Below, piece after piece: positions 16,200-24,479 of a DNA stretch of 57,467 bases. The position numbers were made by a program, and so were the translations under genes. How positions within the stretch are numbered: the stretch's first letter is position 1; each line of letters begins with the position of its first letter. The notes beneath the pieces are model-generated. The model was not told where the DNA came from. It saw only the letters and a program-made list of their open reading frames with translations, and did not search any database. This DNA is from Solobacterium sp. UBA3691 (GTDB lineage Bacteria; Bacillota_I; Bacilli_A; Erysipelotrichales; Erysipelotrichaceae), in NCBI GenBank assembly GCA_002372175.1, contig DFIS01000032.1, forward strand, positions 1-57,467. Direction: 5' to 3'.

Positions 16200-18137
16200 T
16201 TACTGAATATCGAGAGCAGCATGATAGCCGTCATAGACAGCATTCGTGATCGTAGATACCTTGTTGGCATCACCGATCACCCTGACATACGGTGCCCCAT
16301 CCAGCAGTTCATCGCATGGATTACTTCTCTGTCCTACCGCCAGGATCACGCTTGTGCCGGGGATCAGCACTTCTTCGTTATCCTTGTTCAGGCAGTATAC
16401 ACCCTCTTCCGTGATCCGTGTACCGCGTAAGCCGGTATGCACAGTGACCGTCTTCTCCAGTTCTTTCAGCAGTAACGGACGGTGACGGATATTGGCATCC
16501 ACAGCCAGGGCATCACGCATCTCGACAAGATGTACATGTTTTCCTTCCCTGCCCAGATGCACAGCACACTCACAGCCGGCCAGACCGCCGCCGAGGATCA
16601 CGACATCATCAGTCACTTTATCCTTCTCCAGATAGTAGTTATTGACGATAACCGCTCTCTCCTTGCCTTCAATATTCGGTACGATCGGTGAAGAACCTAC
16701 CGCAATGATCAGAGCATCCGGTTTCTCCTGTTCGCACAGTTCCTTCGTCACTGTTGTACCCGTAACGATCCTGACACCTGCCTTTTCACAGAACAGCCGG
16801 TATGTCTCAGCCAGTTCATACATCTCATGCTTAAACGGCAGAGCCTGCTCGGATTTCAGGATACCGCCGGTCTTCGCTTCCTTTTCGTACAGAGTCACAT
16901 CATGCCCGCGTCTTGCGGCTGTATATGCCGCATACAGACCGCCGGGACCGCCGCCAGCCACCATGACCTTCCGCGGATGTGCAGCCGGATATACCTCATC
17001 CCCTTCGAACTCTCTGCCGATCAGCGGATTGACCGTACATCTGCGTGTGGATGTCGTCGCACGTTCCGCCATGCATGTAAAGCAGCGCAGACACCTGACG
17101 ATCTCATCATCACGGTTCTCCATGACCTTCTGCGGCATGAACGGATCTGCCAGCAGTGCTCTGCCCATATAGACGATATCTGCCTTGCCTGAGGTAATGA
17201 TCTCTTCCAGCTGTGCCGGATCATTCAGACCGCCGATCGTCGATACCGGTATGGAGAGGTGTTTCTTGATCTCTGCGGCCAGGTAGACATTGCGTCCGTG
17301 TTCTTCAAACATGCTCGGGTGCGTGATCCCGAATGTCTTCTGATATGTGCCGGCAGAAACATGCATGATATCGCAGTACGGTTCCAGCATCTTGGCAATG
17401 CGGATACCTTCATCAAGGTGATATCCATCCTCAACGAATTCATCACCGGAAAGACGGAACTCGACCGGGAAGTCAGGTCCTACAGCCTCTCTTACAGACT
17501 GCAGCACTTCGATCGCAAAGCGGCATCTGTTCTCAAGACTTCCGCCGTACTCATCATCACGCTTGTTGAACAGCGGAGACAGGAACTGGTTGATCAGCCA
17601 GCCATGGCCGCCATGGACCATCAGCAGCCCAAAACCCGCACGTTTGGCAAGACCGGCTACGTGTCCGTATGCCCCGACGATCTCTTGGATCATCTCTTTG
17701 GTCAGGGCTTTTACCGGTACGCCGTCTGCCCGTACACCGTCACTGGGTCCCCACTGGTTCATCGACTTCTGCTTGTTTTTGTCGGTCATATACGTACCGG
17801 CAAACTGACCGGAGTGCGAAAGCTCGAGTGACGGGATCGCACCATGTCTGCGGATTGCATCTGCCGCATATGTTGCCTGTGCAAGAGAGTTCAGGATACT
17901 TTCATCCAGATGATAAGCATGAGAGCCATCCGTTGCCGGATGCACCATCAGCTCTGATACGGTAACTACAGCAGCACCGCCCTTGGCACGCAGTTCGTAG
18001 AAAGACTTTGATTTATCACCGATGCACCCATCATTACTGATGTCAGTGCCTCCCATCGGTGCGGAAAACATACGGTTGCGGAAAACAGTTTTGCCTATTC
18101 TTAAAGGCGAACACAGGTTCTTATATTTTCTGTCCAT
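16200..18137 (-). CDS. NADH:flavin oxidoreductase with Fe-S cluster (2,4-dienoyl-CoA/enoate reductase, BaiCD-BaiH-like)
   Basis: A 645-residue enzyme of the old-yellow-enzyme group that reduces activated C=C bonds. Residues 1-340 are the FMN TIM barrel, with LSHSGQ (107-111), MVHGGHGWLINQFLSP (173-188) and DEYGGSLENR. The 4Fe-4S site is C349, C352, C355, C367. A C-terminal FAD/NAD(P) part has GGGPGG at 395-400 and a second Rossmann motif VVILGGGLAGCE. This layout is shared by FadH, enoate reductases and the bile-acid enzymes BaiCD and BaiH; the HGGHGW variant is closer to the latter. No other bai genes are near, so bile acid activity is not claimed. A TTGTCT-18-TACAAT promoter lies upstream. 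Confidence 0.9.
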   Translation of the reverse strand: MDRKYKNLCSPLRIGKTVFRNRMFSAPMGGTDISNDGCIGDKSKSFYELRAKGGAAVVTVSELMVHPATDGSHAYHLDESILNSLAQATYAADAIRRHGAIPSLELSHSGQFAGTYMTDKNKQKSMNQWGPSDGVRADGVPVKALTKEMIQEIVGAYGHVAGLAKRAGFGLLMVHGGHGWLINQFLSPLFNKRDDEYGGSLENRCRFAIEVLQSVREAVGPDFPVEFRLSGDEFVEDGYHLDEGIRIAKMLEPYCDIMHVSAGTYQKTFGITHPSMFEEHGRNVYLAAEIKKHLSIPVSTIGGLNDPAQLEEIITSGKADIVYMGRALLADPFMPQKVMENRDDEIVRCLRCFTCMAERATTSTRRCTVNPLIGREFEGDEVYPAAHPRKVMVAGGGPGGLYAAYTAARRGHDVTLYEKEAKTGGILKSEQALPFKHEMYELAETYRLFCEKAGVRIVTGTTVTKELCEQEKPDALIIAVGSSPIVPNIEGKERAVIVNNYYLEKDKVTDDVVILGGGLAGCECAVHLGREGKHVHLVEMRDALAVDANIRHRPLLLKELEKTVTVHTGLRGTRITEEGVYCLNKDNEEVLIPGTSVILAVGQRSNPCDELLDGAPYVRVIGDANKVSTITNAVYDGYHAALDIQ

Positions 18138-18160
18138 GATTATCTGTCCCTTCTGAAACT

Positions 18161-18190
18161 ATTGTACAAAAAAGCATCATCTATAGACAA
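18161..18190 (-). promoter_or_regulatory. Promoter of the enoate-reductase-like gene
   Basis: Minus strand TTGTCT (18185-18190), 18-base spacer, TACAAT (18161-18166). Predicted start near 18154, leaving a leader of about 17 bases with AAGGGA. Confidence 0.6.
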
Positions 18191-18215
18191 TTATCTTTTT
18201 ACGTGAAGGAAACAC

Positions 18216-18239
18216 AAAAAAGACGGAATTTCTTCCGTC
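18216..18239 (-). terminator. Terminator of tRNA-Trp
   Basis: Minus strand GACGGAA-GAAA-TTCCGTC followed by TTTTTT, thirteen bases beyond the tRNA. Confidence 0.9.
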
Positions 18240-18251
18240 TCTTGCAGTCCA

Positions 18252-18325
18252 TGGCAGGGGTGGAGAGAATCGAACTCCCATCAGCGGTTTTGGAGACCGA
18301 TGTACTACCATTGTACGACACCCCT
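18252..18325 (-). tRNA. tRNA-Trp (anticodon CCA)
   Basis: Acceptor AGGGGTG/CACCCCT, anticodon loop CTCCAAA with CCA, T arm GGGAG-TTCGATT-CTCTC. The 3' CCA is encoded. Stands alone between the enoate-reductase-like gene and DUF4037. Confidence 0.96.
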
Positions 18326-18433
18326 GTGAGTTATCTCCAAACTGCTTATTGATTATAGCATTCTCTTCTTTTTTCTGTCCAGTACTATTCAAAATAATTC
18401 CGTGACTGCAGCCAGACATGCATTTCTTTCCGC

Positions 18434-18439
18434 TATAAT
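18434..18439 (+). promoter_or_regulatory. -10 box of the DUF4037 gene
   Basis: Perfect TATAAT. The -35 region is poor. Start would be near 18446, giving a 27-base leader with GGGAGG. Confidence 0.6.
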
Positions 18440-18472
18440 GGTCATAAGAGAAGTATCCGGGAGGTAAGTCTC

Positions 18473-19411
18473 ATGAGTGATGTCATGGCAAAGAACAGAC
18501 GGTTTTACGATCAGTATGTCGCAGAGCTGATCCATACCAGGTTCAAGGAATATGAAGACAGGATCGCGGTCGGTATTGCCGGAGAAGGTTCCGACTGCTT
18601 TGGATATGATGATGAGATCTCAAGAGACCATGACTTCGGTACCGGTGTCTGCCTCTGGATCACGGATGAAGACATGAGCCGTTTCGGCCATGAGCTGTCG
18701 GCCGCCTACAACGAACTTGTCGATTCTGCAGAGCGTACGTACTATACCGAGCGCATGCGGGAAAGAAGAGGTGTCATGACGATCCACAGCTTCTACTCCG
18801 ACATCCTGCATATCGACTGTGATACGGTGCATTGCACGATGAGCGAAGAGAACTGGCGGAATCTCGATCATACCTGCCTGAAAACGGCCGTAAACGGAAC
18901 GGTCTTCCGGGATGATCTCGGAGAGTTTACAGCCTTCCGCAATCTCCTGCTTGGTTATTATCCCGAGAAGATCTGGCGTACACGCATCGCCGAACAGCTG
19001 CATGCCTACGCTTCATCTCTTCAGGTCAACTATGCCCGCTGCATGAGCAGGAGTGATATCGTCGCAGCTGAGATGTGCCGGGCAAAAGGACTTGCCTCAG
19101 CCATGGAACTGTTCTTCCTTCTGAAGCGGGAATACCCTCCCTATTACAAATGGACATACCGTGCCCTTACTGAGCTGGACAGTGAAGGTATATTCAGCGC
19201 AAAGATCCGGGAACTTGCGGAAGAAAAGCTGAACCAGCAGGCATGGAACGGCACCCGCTATAATCCAAGACGGCAGAACTACAAGGACCACATCGTGTCA
19301 CTGTCTGAGGAGATTGCTTCCCTATTGGAGGAAATGCTTCATGAGAAAGGACTGATCCAGAGATACAGCCGGTATCTCGAAATGCATGTCAATGATGTAC
19401 TGCCAAAATAG
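18473..19411 (+). CDS. DUF4037 protein, nucleotidyltransferase-like
   Basis: A 312-residue protein. The N-terminal part has AGEGSDCFGYDDEISRDHDFG, a GSD motif followed by an acidic RDHD triad typical of DUF4037, a family with a nucleotidyltransferase fold. The rest is helical (C-terminal helix bundle). Some members of the wider fold add nucleotides to small molecules or proteins, but the substrate of DUF4037 is not known to me. GGGAGG is well placed before the ATG. Monocistronic. Confidence 0.88.
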   Translation: MSDVMAKNRRFYDQYVAELIHTRFKEYEDRIAVGIAGEGSDCFGYDDEISRDHDFGTGVCLWITDEDMSRFGHELSAAYNELVDSAERTYYTERMRERRGVMTIHSFYSDILHIDCDTVHCTMSEENWRNLDHTCLKTAVNGTVFRDDLGEFTAFRNLLLGYYPEKIWRTRIAEQLHAYASSLQVNYARCMSRSDIVAAEMCRAKGLASAMELFFLLKREYPPYYKWTYRALTELDSEGIFSAKIRELAEEKLNQQAWNGTRYNPRRQNYKDHIVSLSEEIASLLEEMLHEKGLIQRYSRYLEMHVNDVLPK

Positions 19412-19425
19412 ATCAGAAAAGAACG

Positions 19426-19453
19426 ATCATGACCGTTAATCGTCATGATTTTC
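19426..19453. terminator. Terminator after the DUF4037 gene
   Basis: ATCATGAC / GTCATGAT with an 8-base loop, followed on the plus strand by TTTTCATTT. It may also serve the converging SRPBCC gene. Confidence 0.7.
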
Positions 19454-19478
19454 ATTTATATATCCATCTTCTCTGCCG

Positions 19479-19934
19479 TTACTGCAGGTGTCTTGCAAGA
19501 AGTTTTACCCACTTTCGCTGTCTGTGTGCATAGAAAGCATTCGCCCACAGCCAGATAAATGGTGTCTTCCAGCCGGCTCCGATCTCCACACGGTCGGTAT
19601 ATCTGCAGCTGCTGTCTGTAAGATCCTCCAGGATGATCCCATGGTTCCATACCGGTACATGTTCGTTTCTTTCACGGGTGTATATCCCCTTCTCTTCATC
19701 AAAGCGGATGACCGTGATCACATGTGTGCCAAACGGTACCCGGCCGAACAGCCGGAAGCGGTATGCCGAGGTTTCGCCTGCTTTCCATACCATATCATGA
19801 TCACCTTCCGCAGGTTCAAAAGACGCATACGGGGATGCGATATACTGCAGCGTAGACAGTTTCTGCAGATACATGAATACAGTATGTCTGTCCGCGGGGA
19901 AGACAGATGTTTTCTTTACGATCATTCTGAACAT
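19479..19934 (-). CDS. SRPBCC (START-like) family protein
   Basis: A 151-residue protein with an SRPBCC/polyketide-cyclase-like profile: an opening beta strand (VKKTSVFPADRHTVFMYLQKLSTLQYIASPY), a beta-rich middle ending in RYTDRVEIGAGWKTPFIWLW and a long C-terminal helix (FYAHRQRKWVKLLARHLQ). Such proteins bind hydrophobic ligands; the ligand here is unknown. No ribosome site precedes either possible ATG (19934 or 19925), and the predicted transcription start is about eleven bases upstream. An inverted repeat operator overlaps the -10 box. Confidence 0.8.
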   Translation of the reverse strand: MFRMIVKKTSVFPADRHTVFMYLQKLSTLQYIASPYASFEPAEGDHDMVWKAGETSAYRFRLFGRVPFGTHVITVIRFDEEKGIYTRERNEHVPVWNHGIILEDLTDSSCRYTDRVEIGAGWKTPFIWLWANAFYAHRQRKWVKLLARHLQ

Positions 19935-19948
19935 GGATGCGTCTTATC

Positions 19949-19964
19949 GTTAGTATACACTAAC
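19949..19964. promoter_or_regulatory. Operator GTTAG-N6-CTAAC over the SRPBCC promoter
   Basis: GTTAGT-ATAC-ACTAAC, a 6-bp inverted repeat. It contains the minus-strand -10 box TATACT (19952-19957), so binding would block the promoter. The same half-sites with the same spacing recur at 30462-30477. Confidence 0.6.
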
Positions 19965-19980
19965 TATATACCGAAAGAAA

Positions 19981-20011
19981 ACTGCTTCCGCGTATGATCA
20001 CGGTAAGCAGT
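19981..20011 (-). terminator. Terminator of the nitroreductase gene
   Basis: Minus strand ACTGCTTACCG and CGGAAGCAGT pair with a mismatch, followed by TTTTCTTTC. Confidence 0.7.
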
Positions 20012-20018
20012 CCCTCTC

Positions 20019-20612
20019 TCAGTCAATATATGTGACCGGATTGCCCTTTCTCGGCAGTGCTTCCCGGTTCGGCAGTCCGTCTTCCGTGGCCGCATGCCCT
20101 ACTGCCAGAGCTCCCCAGATCCTCTCGTTCTCCTCAAGACCGTATCTTCTGAAGATCTCCAGGATCTTCGGATCTTCATTCAGCCACTTCAGCTGGTTGA
20201 TCCAGCATGTGCCAAGATCCAGATCATTTGCCATGATCATCATGTTCTCCAGTGCGCAGGCACAGTCGGCGATATTATTCCCGTAGTCCTTCTGGTTGGC
20301 CAGTACGATCAATACCGGAGCGCCATGGTAGAAACAGTAGTTACCTGCCTTGGAGCGGTTGATCGAAGCCGCAAGTGATCTGTACATGCCCTCTTCCACT
20401 TCCATGGCCGCAAACGCTGCCTGGGCTGTCGCTGCCAGCTCCTGCAGAAGCTTCTGATCCCTGATCACAAAGAAGTGCGTGGACTGGCTGTTGCCTCCGC
20501 TTGGCGCATATCTTCCTGCGTCGATGATCTTCTCCAGCTGTACAGGATCTACTGCTTCATCCGTATAACTGCGGGTGCTGCGTCTTGTCATGATCGACTC
20601 ATATACATTCAT
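20019..20612 (-). CDS. Nitroreductase family protein
   Basis: A 197-residue FMN-dependent oxidoreductase. RRSTRSYTDEAVD near the N-terminus and RYAPSGGNSQ bind FMN phosphate and ring, and the C-terminal GLEENERIWGALAVGHA is the closing FMN-binding segment. It would reduce nitro groups or quinone-like substrates with NAD(P)H; the true substrate is unknown. The ATG at 20612 is chosen for AAGGAG eight bases ahead; a 12-codon upstream extension lacks a site. Monocistronic. Confidence 0.92.
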   Translation of the reverse strand: MNVYESIMTRRSTRSYTDEAVDPVQLEKIIDAGRYAPSGGNSQSTHFFVIRDQKLLQELAATAQAAFAAMEVEEGMYRSLAASINRSKAGNYCFYHGAPVLIVLANQKDYGNNIADCACALENMMIMANDLDLGTCWINQLKWLNEDPKILEIFRRYGLEENERIWGALAVGHAATEDGLPNREALPRKGNPVTYID

Positions 20613-20753
20613 ATGCTTAACTCCTTGCTGCATATCCATCATACACAATATTCACCAGAGGCTCACAATAACAAAAACCTGCATATTGATCCGATACGCA
20701 GATGATACGCAAAATGCACCCGAATACACGCAGAAAAGAGACCTGTAGGGTAT

Positions 20754-20776
20754 GAAAAAAGCTCCTTTACGGAGCT
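20754..20776 (-). terminator. Terminator of tRNA-Glu
   Basis: Minus strand AGCTCC-GTAAA-GGAGCT followed by TTTTTTC. Confidence 0.92.
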
Positions 20777-20787
20777 AAATTTTCAAG

Positions 20788-20864
20788 TGGTGACGCGTAC
20801 GGGATTCGAACCCGTGAATGCCGCCGTGAAAGGGCGGTGTGTTAAGCCGCTTCACCAACGCGCC
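20788..20864 (-). tRNA. tRNA-Glu (anticodon TTC)
   Basis: Acceptor GGCGCGT/ACGCGTC, anticodon stem CCGCC/GGCGG with loop CTTTCAC, T arm ACGGG-TTCGAAT-CCCGT. The 3' CCA is encoded. Single tRNA between the nitroreductase and Gx transporter genes. Confidence 0.96.
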
Positions 20865-20913
20865 ACAGTGCTTTTGTATATTAGCACAGACTTAGAATTT
20901 GTACAACAGTTTT

Positions 20914-21423
20914 TTATATTTTTAGTTTGACAGGCCGTATATGCTTCAATACTCTCTGTGCTATATACCCTGTCAGGATACCTGTAGGAATACTTCCGAG
21001 GAGTAAATACGGCAGGATCGTCACGATCAGAGGCTGTCTGTAGAACAGCATGACGATGATCACCTGACCGACGGAATGGGCGATTGCCGAGATAACAGAG
21101 GTAAATAACAGCGAGGAACCGAGACTGTCCATGATGATCAGGGCAATGCTTGAAAGCAGCACACCGCCGGAGCTGATCCAGAACGTACTGCCGAAGATCA
21201 GTCCCCTGAGCAGGTTGCCGATCACCACACGCATGACATTGACGATGATCATCTCTTTTCTGCCCAGCAGTTTGATCGTCATCAGGGCAACGATATTCGC
21301 AAGACCGATCCTGACGACACCGAAGATCGGGCCGATATAGATCGATTCAGCCAGATTCAAAAGGATCGCTGCTGCCGACAGTAAAGTCAGATATGTAAAA
21401 TGCCTGGTCTTTTCTATTCCCAT
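20914..21423 (-). CDS. Gx transporter family protein (HPPDSP component I-like membrane protein)
   Basis: A 169-residue membrane protein with about five helices. TLLSAAAILLNLAESIYIGPIFGVVRIGLANIVALM and LLRGLIFGSTFWISSGGVLLS are typical of the Gx transporter/heptaprenyl-diphosphate-synthase-component-I group. The start codon overlaps the stop of the upstream NusG_II gene (TGATG), so translation is coupled and 21423 is preferred over 21438. Firmicutes often pair this protein with a NusG_II protein; the pair is thought to be connected with flavin or quinone redox modules, but no FMN-binding partner is here. Confidence 0.88.
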   Translation of the reverse strand: MGIEKTRHFTYLTLLSAAAILLNLAESIYIGPIFGVVRIGLANIVALMTIKLLGRKEMIIVNVMRVVIGNLLRGLIFGSTFWISSGGVLLSSIALIIMDSLGSSLLFTSVISAIAHSVGQVIIVMLFYRQPLIVTILPYLLLGSIPTGILTGYIAQRVLKHIRPVKLKI

Positions 21424-21773
21424 CAGTCCTCCAGCCATGCGTCCGGCATGATCGTTACATCGTTAGGTATGCACTGGATCGGATAGATATCCTCAAGGGT
21501 CATCCAGCCCATCTGTGCACAGATATGATTCGGACACTGCTCGTTGATCACATGCCAGCTGCCGTCTTTTACTTCGATCTCCAGACCGCCGTAATCACCA
21601 TCCACGTGATATGTCTTATTCTTCTGCGGATCAAAACGCAGTACGACCTGATCACGGTGCACTACCGCCACCATCTCCCCTTCTTCCTGATTCTGCATGA
21701 TATGCATGATACCCAGGGCAAGAAGAGCGATCAGGGCCAGGACCGCAACGATCACGATCTCCTTCTTCTTCAT
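21423..21773 (-). CDS. NusG domain II-containing protein
   Basis: A 116-residue protein: short basic N-terminus MKKKE, one transmembrane segment (about 5-23), then an extracytoplasmic beta domain with HVINEQCPNHICAQMGWM, the two-cysteine NusG_II signature (CPNHxC). It is not a transcription factor. Start at 21773 is set by GGGAGG, which lies inside the end of the MATE gene; the MATE stop is one base upstream. Middle gene of the MATE-NusG_II-Gx operon. Confidence 0.9.
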   Translation of the reverse strand: MKKKEIVIVAVLALIALLALGIMHIMQNQEEGEMVAVVHRDQVVLRFDPQKNKTYHVDGDYGGLEIEVKDGSWHVINEQCPNHICAQMGWMTLEDIYPIQCIPNDVTIMPDAWLED

Positions 21774-21774
21774 C

Positions 21775-23166
21775 TCAGTTACCTCCCTGCTGCACAAGCG
21801 TGGTCAGATCTTTCGCCCAGTAGTTCTTTCTGACTCTCTGCATGCCAAAGATCAGTCTGACCAGCTGTTCGAGCTGCGTGACCAGTAATACCAGAGCGAT
21901 ATTCTGCATATGCAGAACATTCACACAGAAGAAAGCAGAAGTCAGTCCTACTGCCCACTCGATACCGGCATCGAGATACTGGATGACCTTGGCATCACCG
22001 CCGGAACGCAGTACACAGAAGATGATGAAATTAAACATACGCATGGATACCTTGACCGCAAAGACATAGATGATCTTTACCGCCAGGGATGCCGATACGG
22101 GATCGGTGACTTTAAATATCCATACCAGCGGGTGTGCCAGTACCACAAGCAGGATGACAAGAACTGCGGAGATCACACCGCCGGAGCCGAGATGATACCG
22201 GCATTCCTGCTTTGCCTGTTCGATCTTACCCTCACCCAGTGTCGTACCAAGCAGGATCTGCACAGCATTGCCGTAACCGTAAATAATAAACGTAAACAGA
22301 TTGAAGATCTGGTTGCCTACGTAATACGCATCCATCTGTGTCTTGCCAAGTCTGCCGAAGGCTCTGACAAACAGTGTCTGTCCGAAACCGAAGATCGTTT
22401 CATTGACGATCAGAGGCCACATCTTGGAGAAGATCGGTCTGACAAAATCCAGGTCCAGACTGCCGAACATCTCCCTGAAACTGCCGACAAACGGCTGCTT
22501 TGTACGCACCGCATGCGTGATCAGGATCGCTGCCGAGAAAGCCCCGGAGAGGACTGTCGCCAGGGCAGCACCTTCCACGCCCATGGCCGGAAACGGACCG
22601 AAGCCCCAGATCAGGCAGGCATTCAGGAATACATTCATCAGGGAAGAAAATATCGAAATGCGCAGAGCCAGGCGGGGCTGGTGCGTATTCCTGTACATAC
22701 TGCTGAAGCAGAAACCCAGCGGATTCAGCAGCAGATGATACTTGGCAATATTCAGATAACGCATGCCTGCTTCCACGACCGCAGGATCACTCATGTAAAA
22801 GTGCAGGATCTCTCTGCCAAACAGTGAGGCAATGATAAACCAGAGCAGACCGTTGCTCATCATCAGCAGTAAGCCAAAGCCCATGCACCGCTTCAGGTTA
22901 TGACGGTCACCGGCCCCGTAGAACTGTGCCGAGAACATGCCGATACCGCCCATGAAGCCATAGGAGACCATGCCTGAAAGGACATCGATCTGGGCAGCTG
23001 TACCGACTGCACTGACCATGCCGATCCAGGAGACCATCAGTGTATCTATGGTACTCATCGTGCTCTGCAGCATTGACTGCAGGGCCAGAGGTACAGCGAT
23101 CCTCGCCGTATTCTCATAGAATTCCTTTGGTCCGAAATACTTTTCTTTCAGTCTCTGTATACTCAT
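21775..23166 (-). CDS. MATE family efflux transporter
   Basis: A 463-residue protein of twelve predicted helices in two similar halves. TARIAVPLALQSMLQSTMSTIDTLMVSWIG is the typical MATE N-terminus and a second related block starts near KMWPLIVNETIFGFGQTLFVRAFG. It should export organic cations or metabolites by sodium or proton antiport; substrate unknown. There is no ribosome site, and a TATATT -10 box ends seven bases before the ATG, so the mRNA may be leaderless. First gene of an operon with the NusG_II and Gx genes. Confidence 0.92.
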   Translation of the reverse strand: MSIQRLKEKYFGPKEFYENTARIAVPLALQSMLQSTMSTIDTLMVSWIGMVSAVGTAAQIDVLSGMVSYGFMGGIGMFSAQFYGAGDRHNLKRCMGFGLLLMMSNGLLWFIIASLFGREILHFYMSDPAVVEAGMRYLNIAKYHLLLNPLGFCFSSMYRNTHQPRLALRISIFSSLMNVFLNACLIWGFGPFPAMGVEGAALATVLSGAFSAAILITHAVRTKQPFVGSFREMFGSLDLDFVRPIFSKMWPLIVNETIFGFGQTLFVRAFGRLGKTQMDAYYVGNQIFNLFTFIIYGYGNAVQILLGTTLGEGKIEQAKQECRYHLGSGGVISAVLVILLVVLAHPLVWIFKVTDPVSASLAVKIIYVFAVKVSMRMFNFIIFCVLRSGGDAKVIQYLDAGIEWAVGLTSAFFCVNVLHMQNIALVLLVTQLEQLVRLIFGMQRVRKNYWAKDLTTLVQQGGN

Positions 23167-23173
23167 CTGTATA

Positions 23174-23202
23174 AATATATGCTAAAAAGCTGAAGATTTC
23201 CA
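23174..23202 (-). promoter_or_regulatory. Promoter of the MATE-NusG_II-Gx operon
   Basis: Minus strand TGGAAA (23197-23202), 17-base spacer, TATATT (23174-23179). The start would fall on or next to the MATE ATG. The -35 lies within the aroA terminator hairpin. Confidence 0.5.
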
Positions 23203-23220
23203 CTGAAGGAATCTCAGCTT
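23187..23220 (-). terminator. Terminator of the aro operon
   Basis: Minus strand AAGCTGA (overlapping the aroA stop) pairs with TCAGCTT, with a largely paired interior, followed by TTTAG. Confidence 0.7.
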
Positions 23221-24479
23221 TCTTCACTCAGTACTACCTTTGTGCCGGTCTTCTGCAGATCGGCAAAGAATCCGGGATAGCTCTTGTTTACGGCTTCGGC
23301 CCCATGGATCGTCATATGCTTACGGCATCCTGCCGCAAGTACAGCCAGAGCCATCACGATCCGGTGATCTCCTTGTCCGTCCGTTTCCGCATGATCCTTC
23401 AGTATACACGGTCCCTTGACTCTGACCTGGTCTTCTTCGATCAGAACTTCCGCCCCGAGCTTTGCCAGTTCATTGCGCATCACATGCACACGGTCACTTT
23501 CCTTGTGAACGAGTCTTCCGGTATGCCTGAAGACCGTTGTCCCTTCTGCCTGTGTCGCTAACGCAAAAAGTACCGGTGCAAGATCGGGAATATCCTGCAT
23601 GTCCGCTTCGATTGCCTGCAGTTTTTCCCTGCGTACGGTGATACGGTCATGCATATACTGTATGTCTGCCCCCATCTTCTGCAGGATCGGGATCACCGCC
23701 CTGTCTCCCTGCAGTGATGCCGGATGCAGACCGGAGAGCGTTATACCATCTGTTAAAGCACCGAATACCGCAAAGAAGGCTGCCTGCGACCAGTCTGCCT
23801 CACACTGTGCTTCAAAGGCATGGTATTCCTGGTTCCTGGGAATCTCGAGCCCGTCGGCATTCTCATTGATCACGATGCCTGCTTTCTTCAGCATTTCCAC
23901 CGTCATGCGGATGTACGGAAGCGATACCGGGACGCCGCTGATCCTGATCAGAGAATCCCCGTCACATAACGGCAGCGCAAACAGCAGTCCGCTGATAAAC
24001 TGTGATGATATACTGCCATCGATCTCATATACACCTGCCGAAAGACCGCCGCCGACCGTCAGGGTCTCCTTCTCTTTTTCAAACTGCAGACCGCGCTCTT
24101 TGAAGATCTTCTCATAGACCGAAAGCGGTCTTTCGAGCAGTCTTTCGGTACCGTGAAATACCGTTTTCGCAGAGAGCACCGAAGCTGCCGGGATCAGAAA
24201 ACGCAGTGTACTGCCGGAAGCCTGACATGATAGTTCTGCATCTCTGCATCTGCCGGTGATCCCCCTTACCCGTGTCTTGTTATCTTCGGTGATGATCTCC
24301 GCCCCGAGAGCCCTGAGACATTCTGCTGTTGCGGAAACATCTTCGCCCTGCGGCAGATCATACAGAACCGATGTTCCTTTCGCCAATGCTGCCATGATCA
24401 GGTATCTGTGGGCAATCGACTTGGAAGAAGGCACCTGTACTTCCGCAGGCATATAGCCGCCGTATATCTCAGCCTTCAT
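23214..24479 (-). CDS. aroA: 3-phosphoshikimate 1-carboxyvinyltransferase (EPSP synthase)
   Basis: A 421-residue enzyme transferring enolpyruvate from PEP to shikimate-3-phosphate. PSSKSIAHRYL near residue 17 holds the catalytic Lys-Ser and Arg, CQASGSTLRFLIP is the substrate loop, and DLAPVLFALA and GDHRIVMALAVLA complete the family pattern. The start at 24479 is preferred: the frame extends to 24554 but that part lies inside aroK, and 24479 gives the normal MKAEIYGG opening with AGGA before it. It overlaps aroK by 11 bases, so the two are translationally coupled. Last gene of aroC-aroK-aroA. Confidence 0.96.
   Translation of the reverse strand: MKAEIYGGYMPAEVQVPSSKSIAHRYLIMAALAKGTSVLYDLPQGEDVSATAECLRALGAEIITEDNKTRVRGITGRCRDAELSCQASGSTLRFLIPAASVLSAKTVFHGTERLLERPLSVYEKIFKERGLQFEKEKETLTVGGGLSAGVYEIDGSISSQFISGLLFALPLCDGDSLIRISGVPVSLPYIRMTVEMLKKAGIVINENADGLEIPRNQEYHAFEAQCEADWSQAAFFAVFGALTDGITLSGLHPASLQGDRAVIPILQKMGADIQYMHDRITVRREKLQAIEADMQDIPDLAPVLFALATQAEGTTVFRHTGRLVHKESDRVHVMRNELAKLGAEVLIEEDQVRVKGPCILKDHAETDGQGDHRIVMALAVLAAGCRKHMTIHGAEAVNKSYPGFFADLQKTGTKVVLSEES

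Noticed and set aside
21910..22827. Plus-strand 305-codon frame opposite the MATE gene
   Set aside because: Composition is that of an antisense frame of a hydrophobic gene; no domain.
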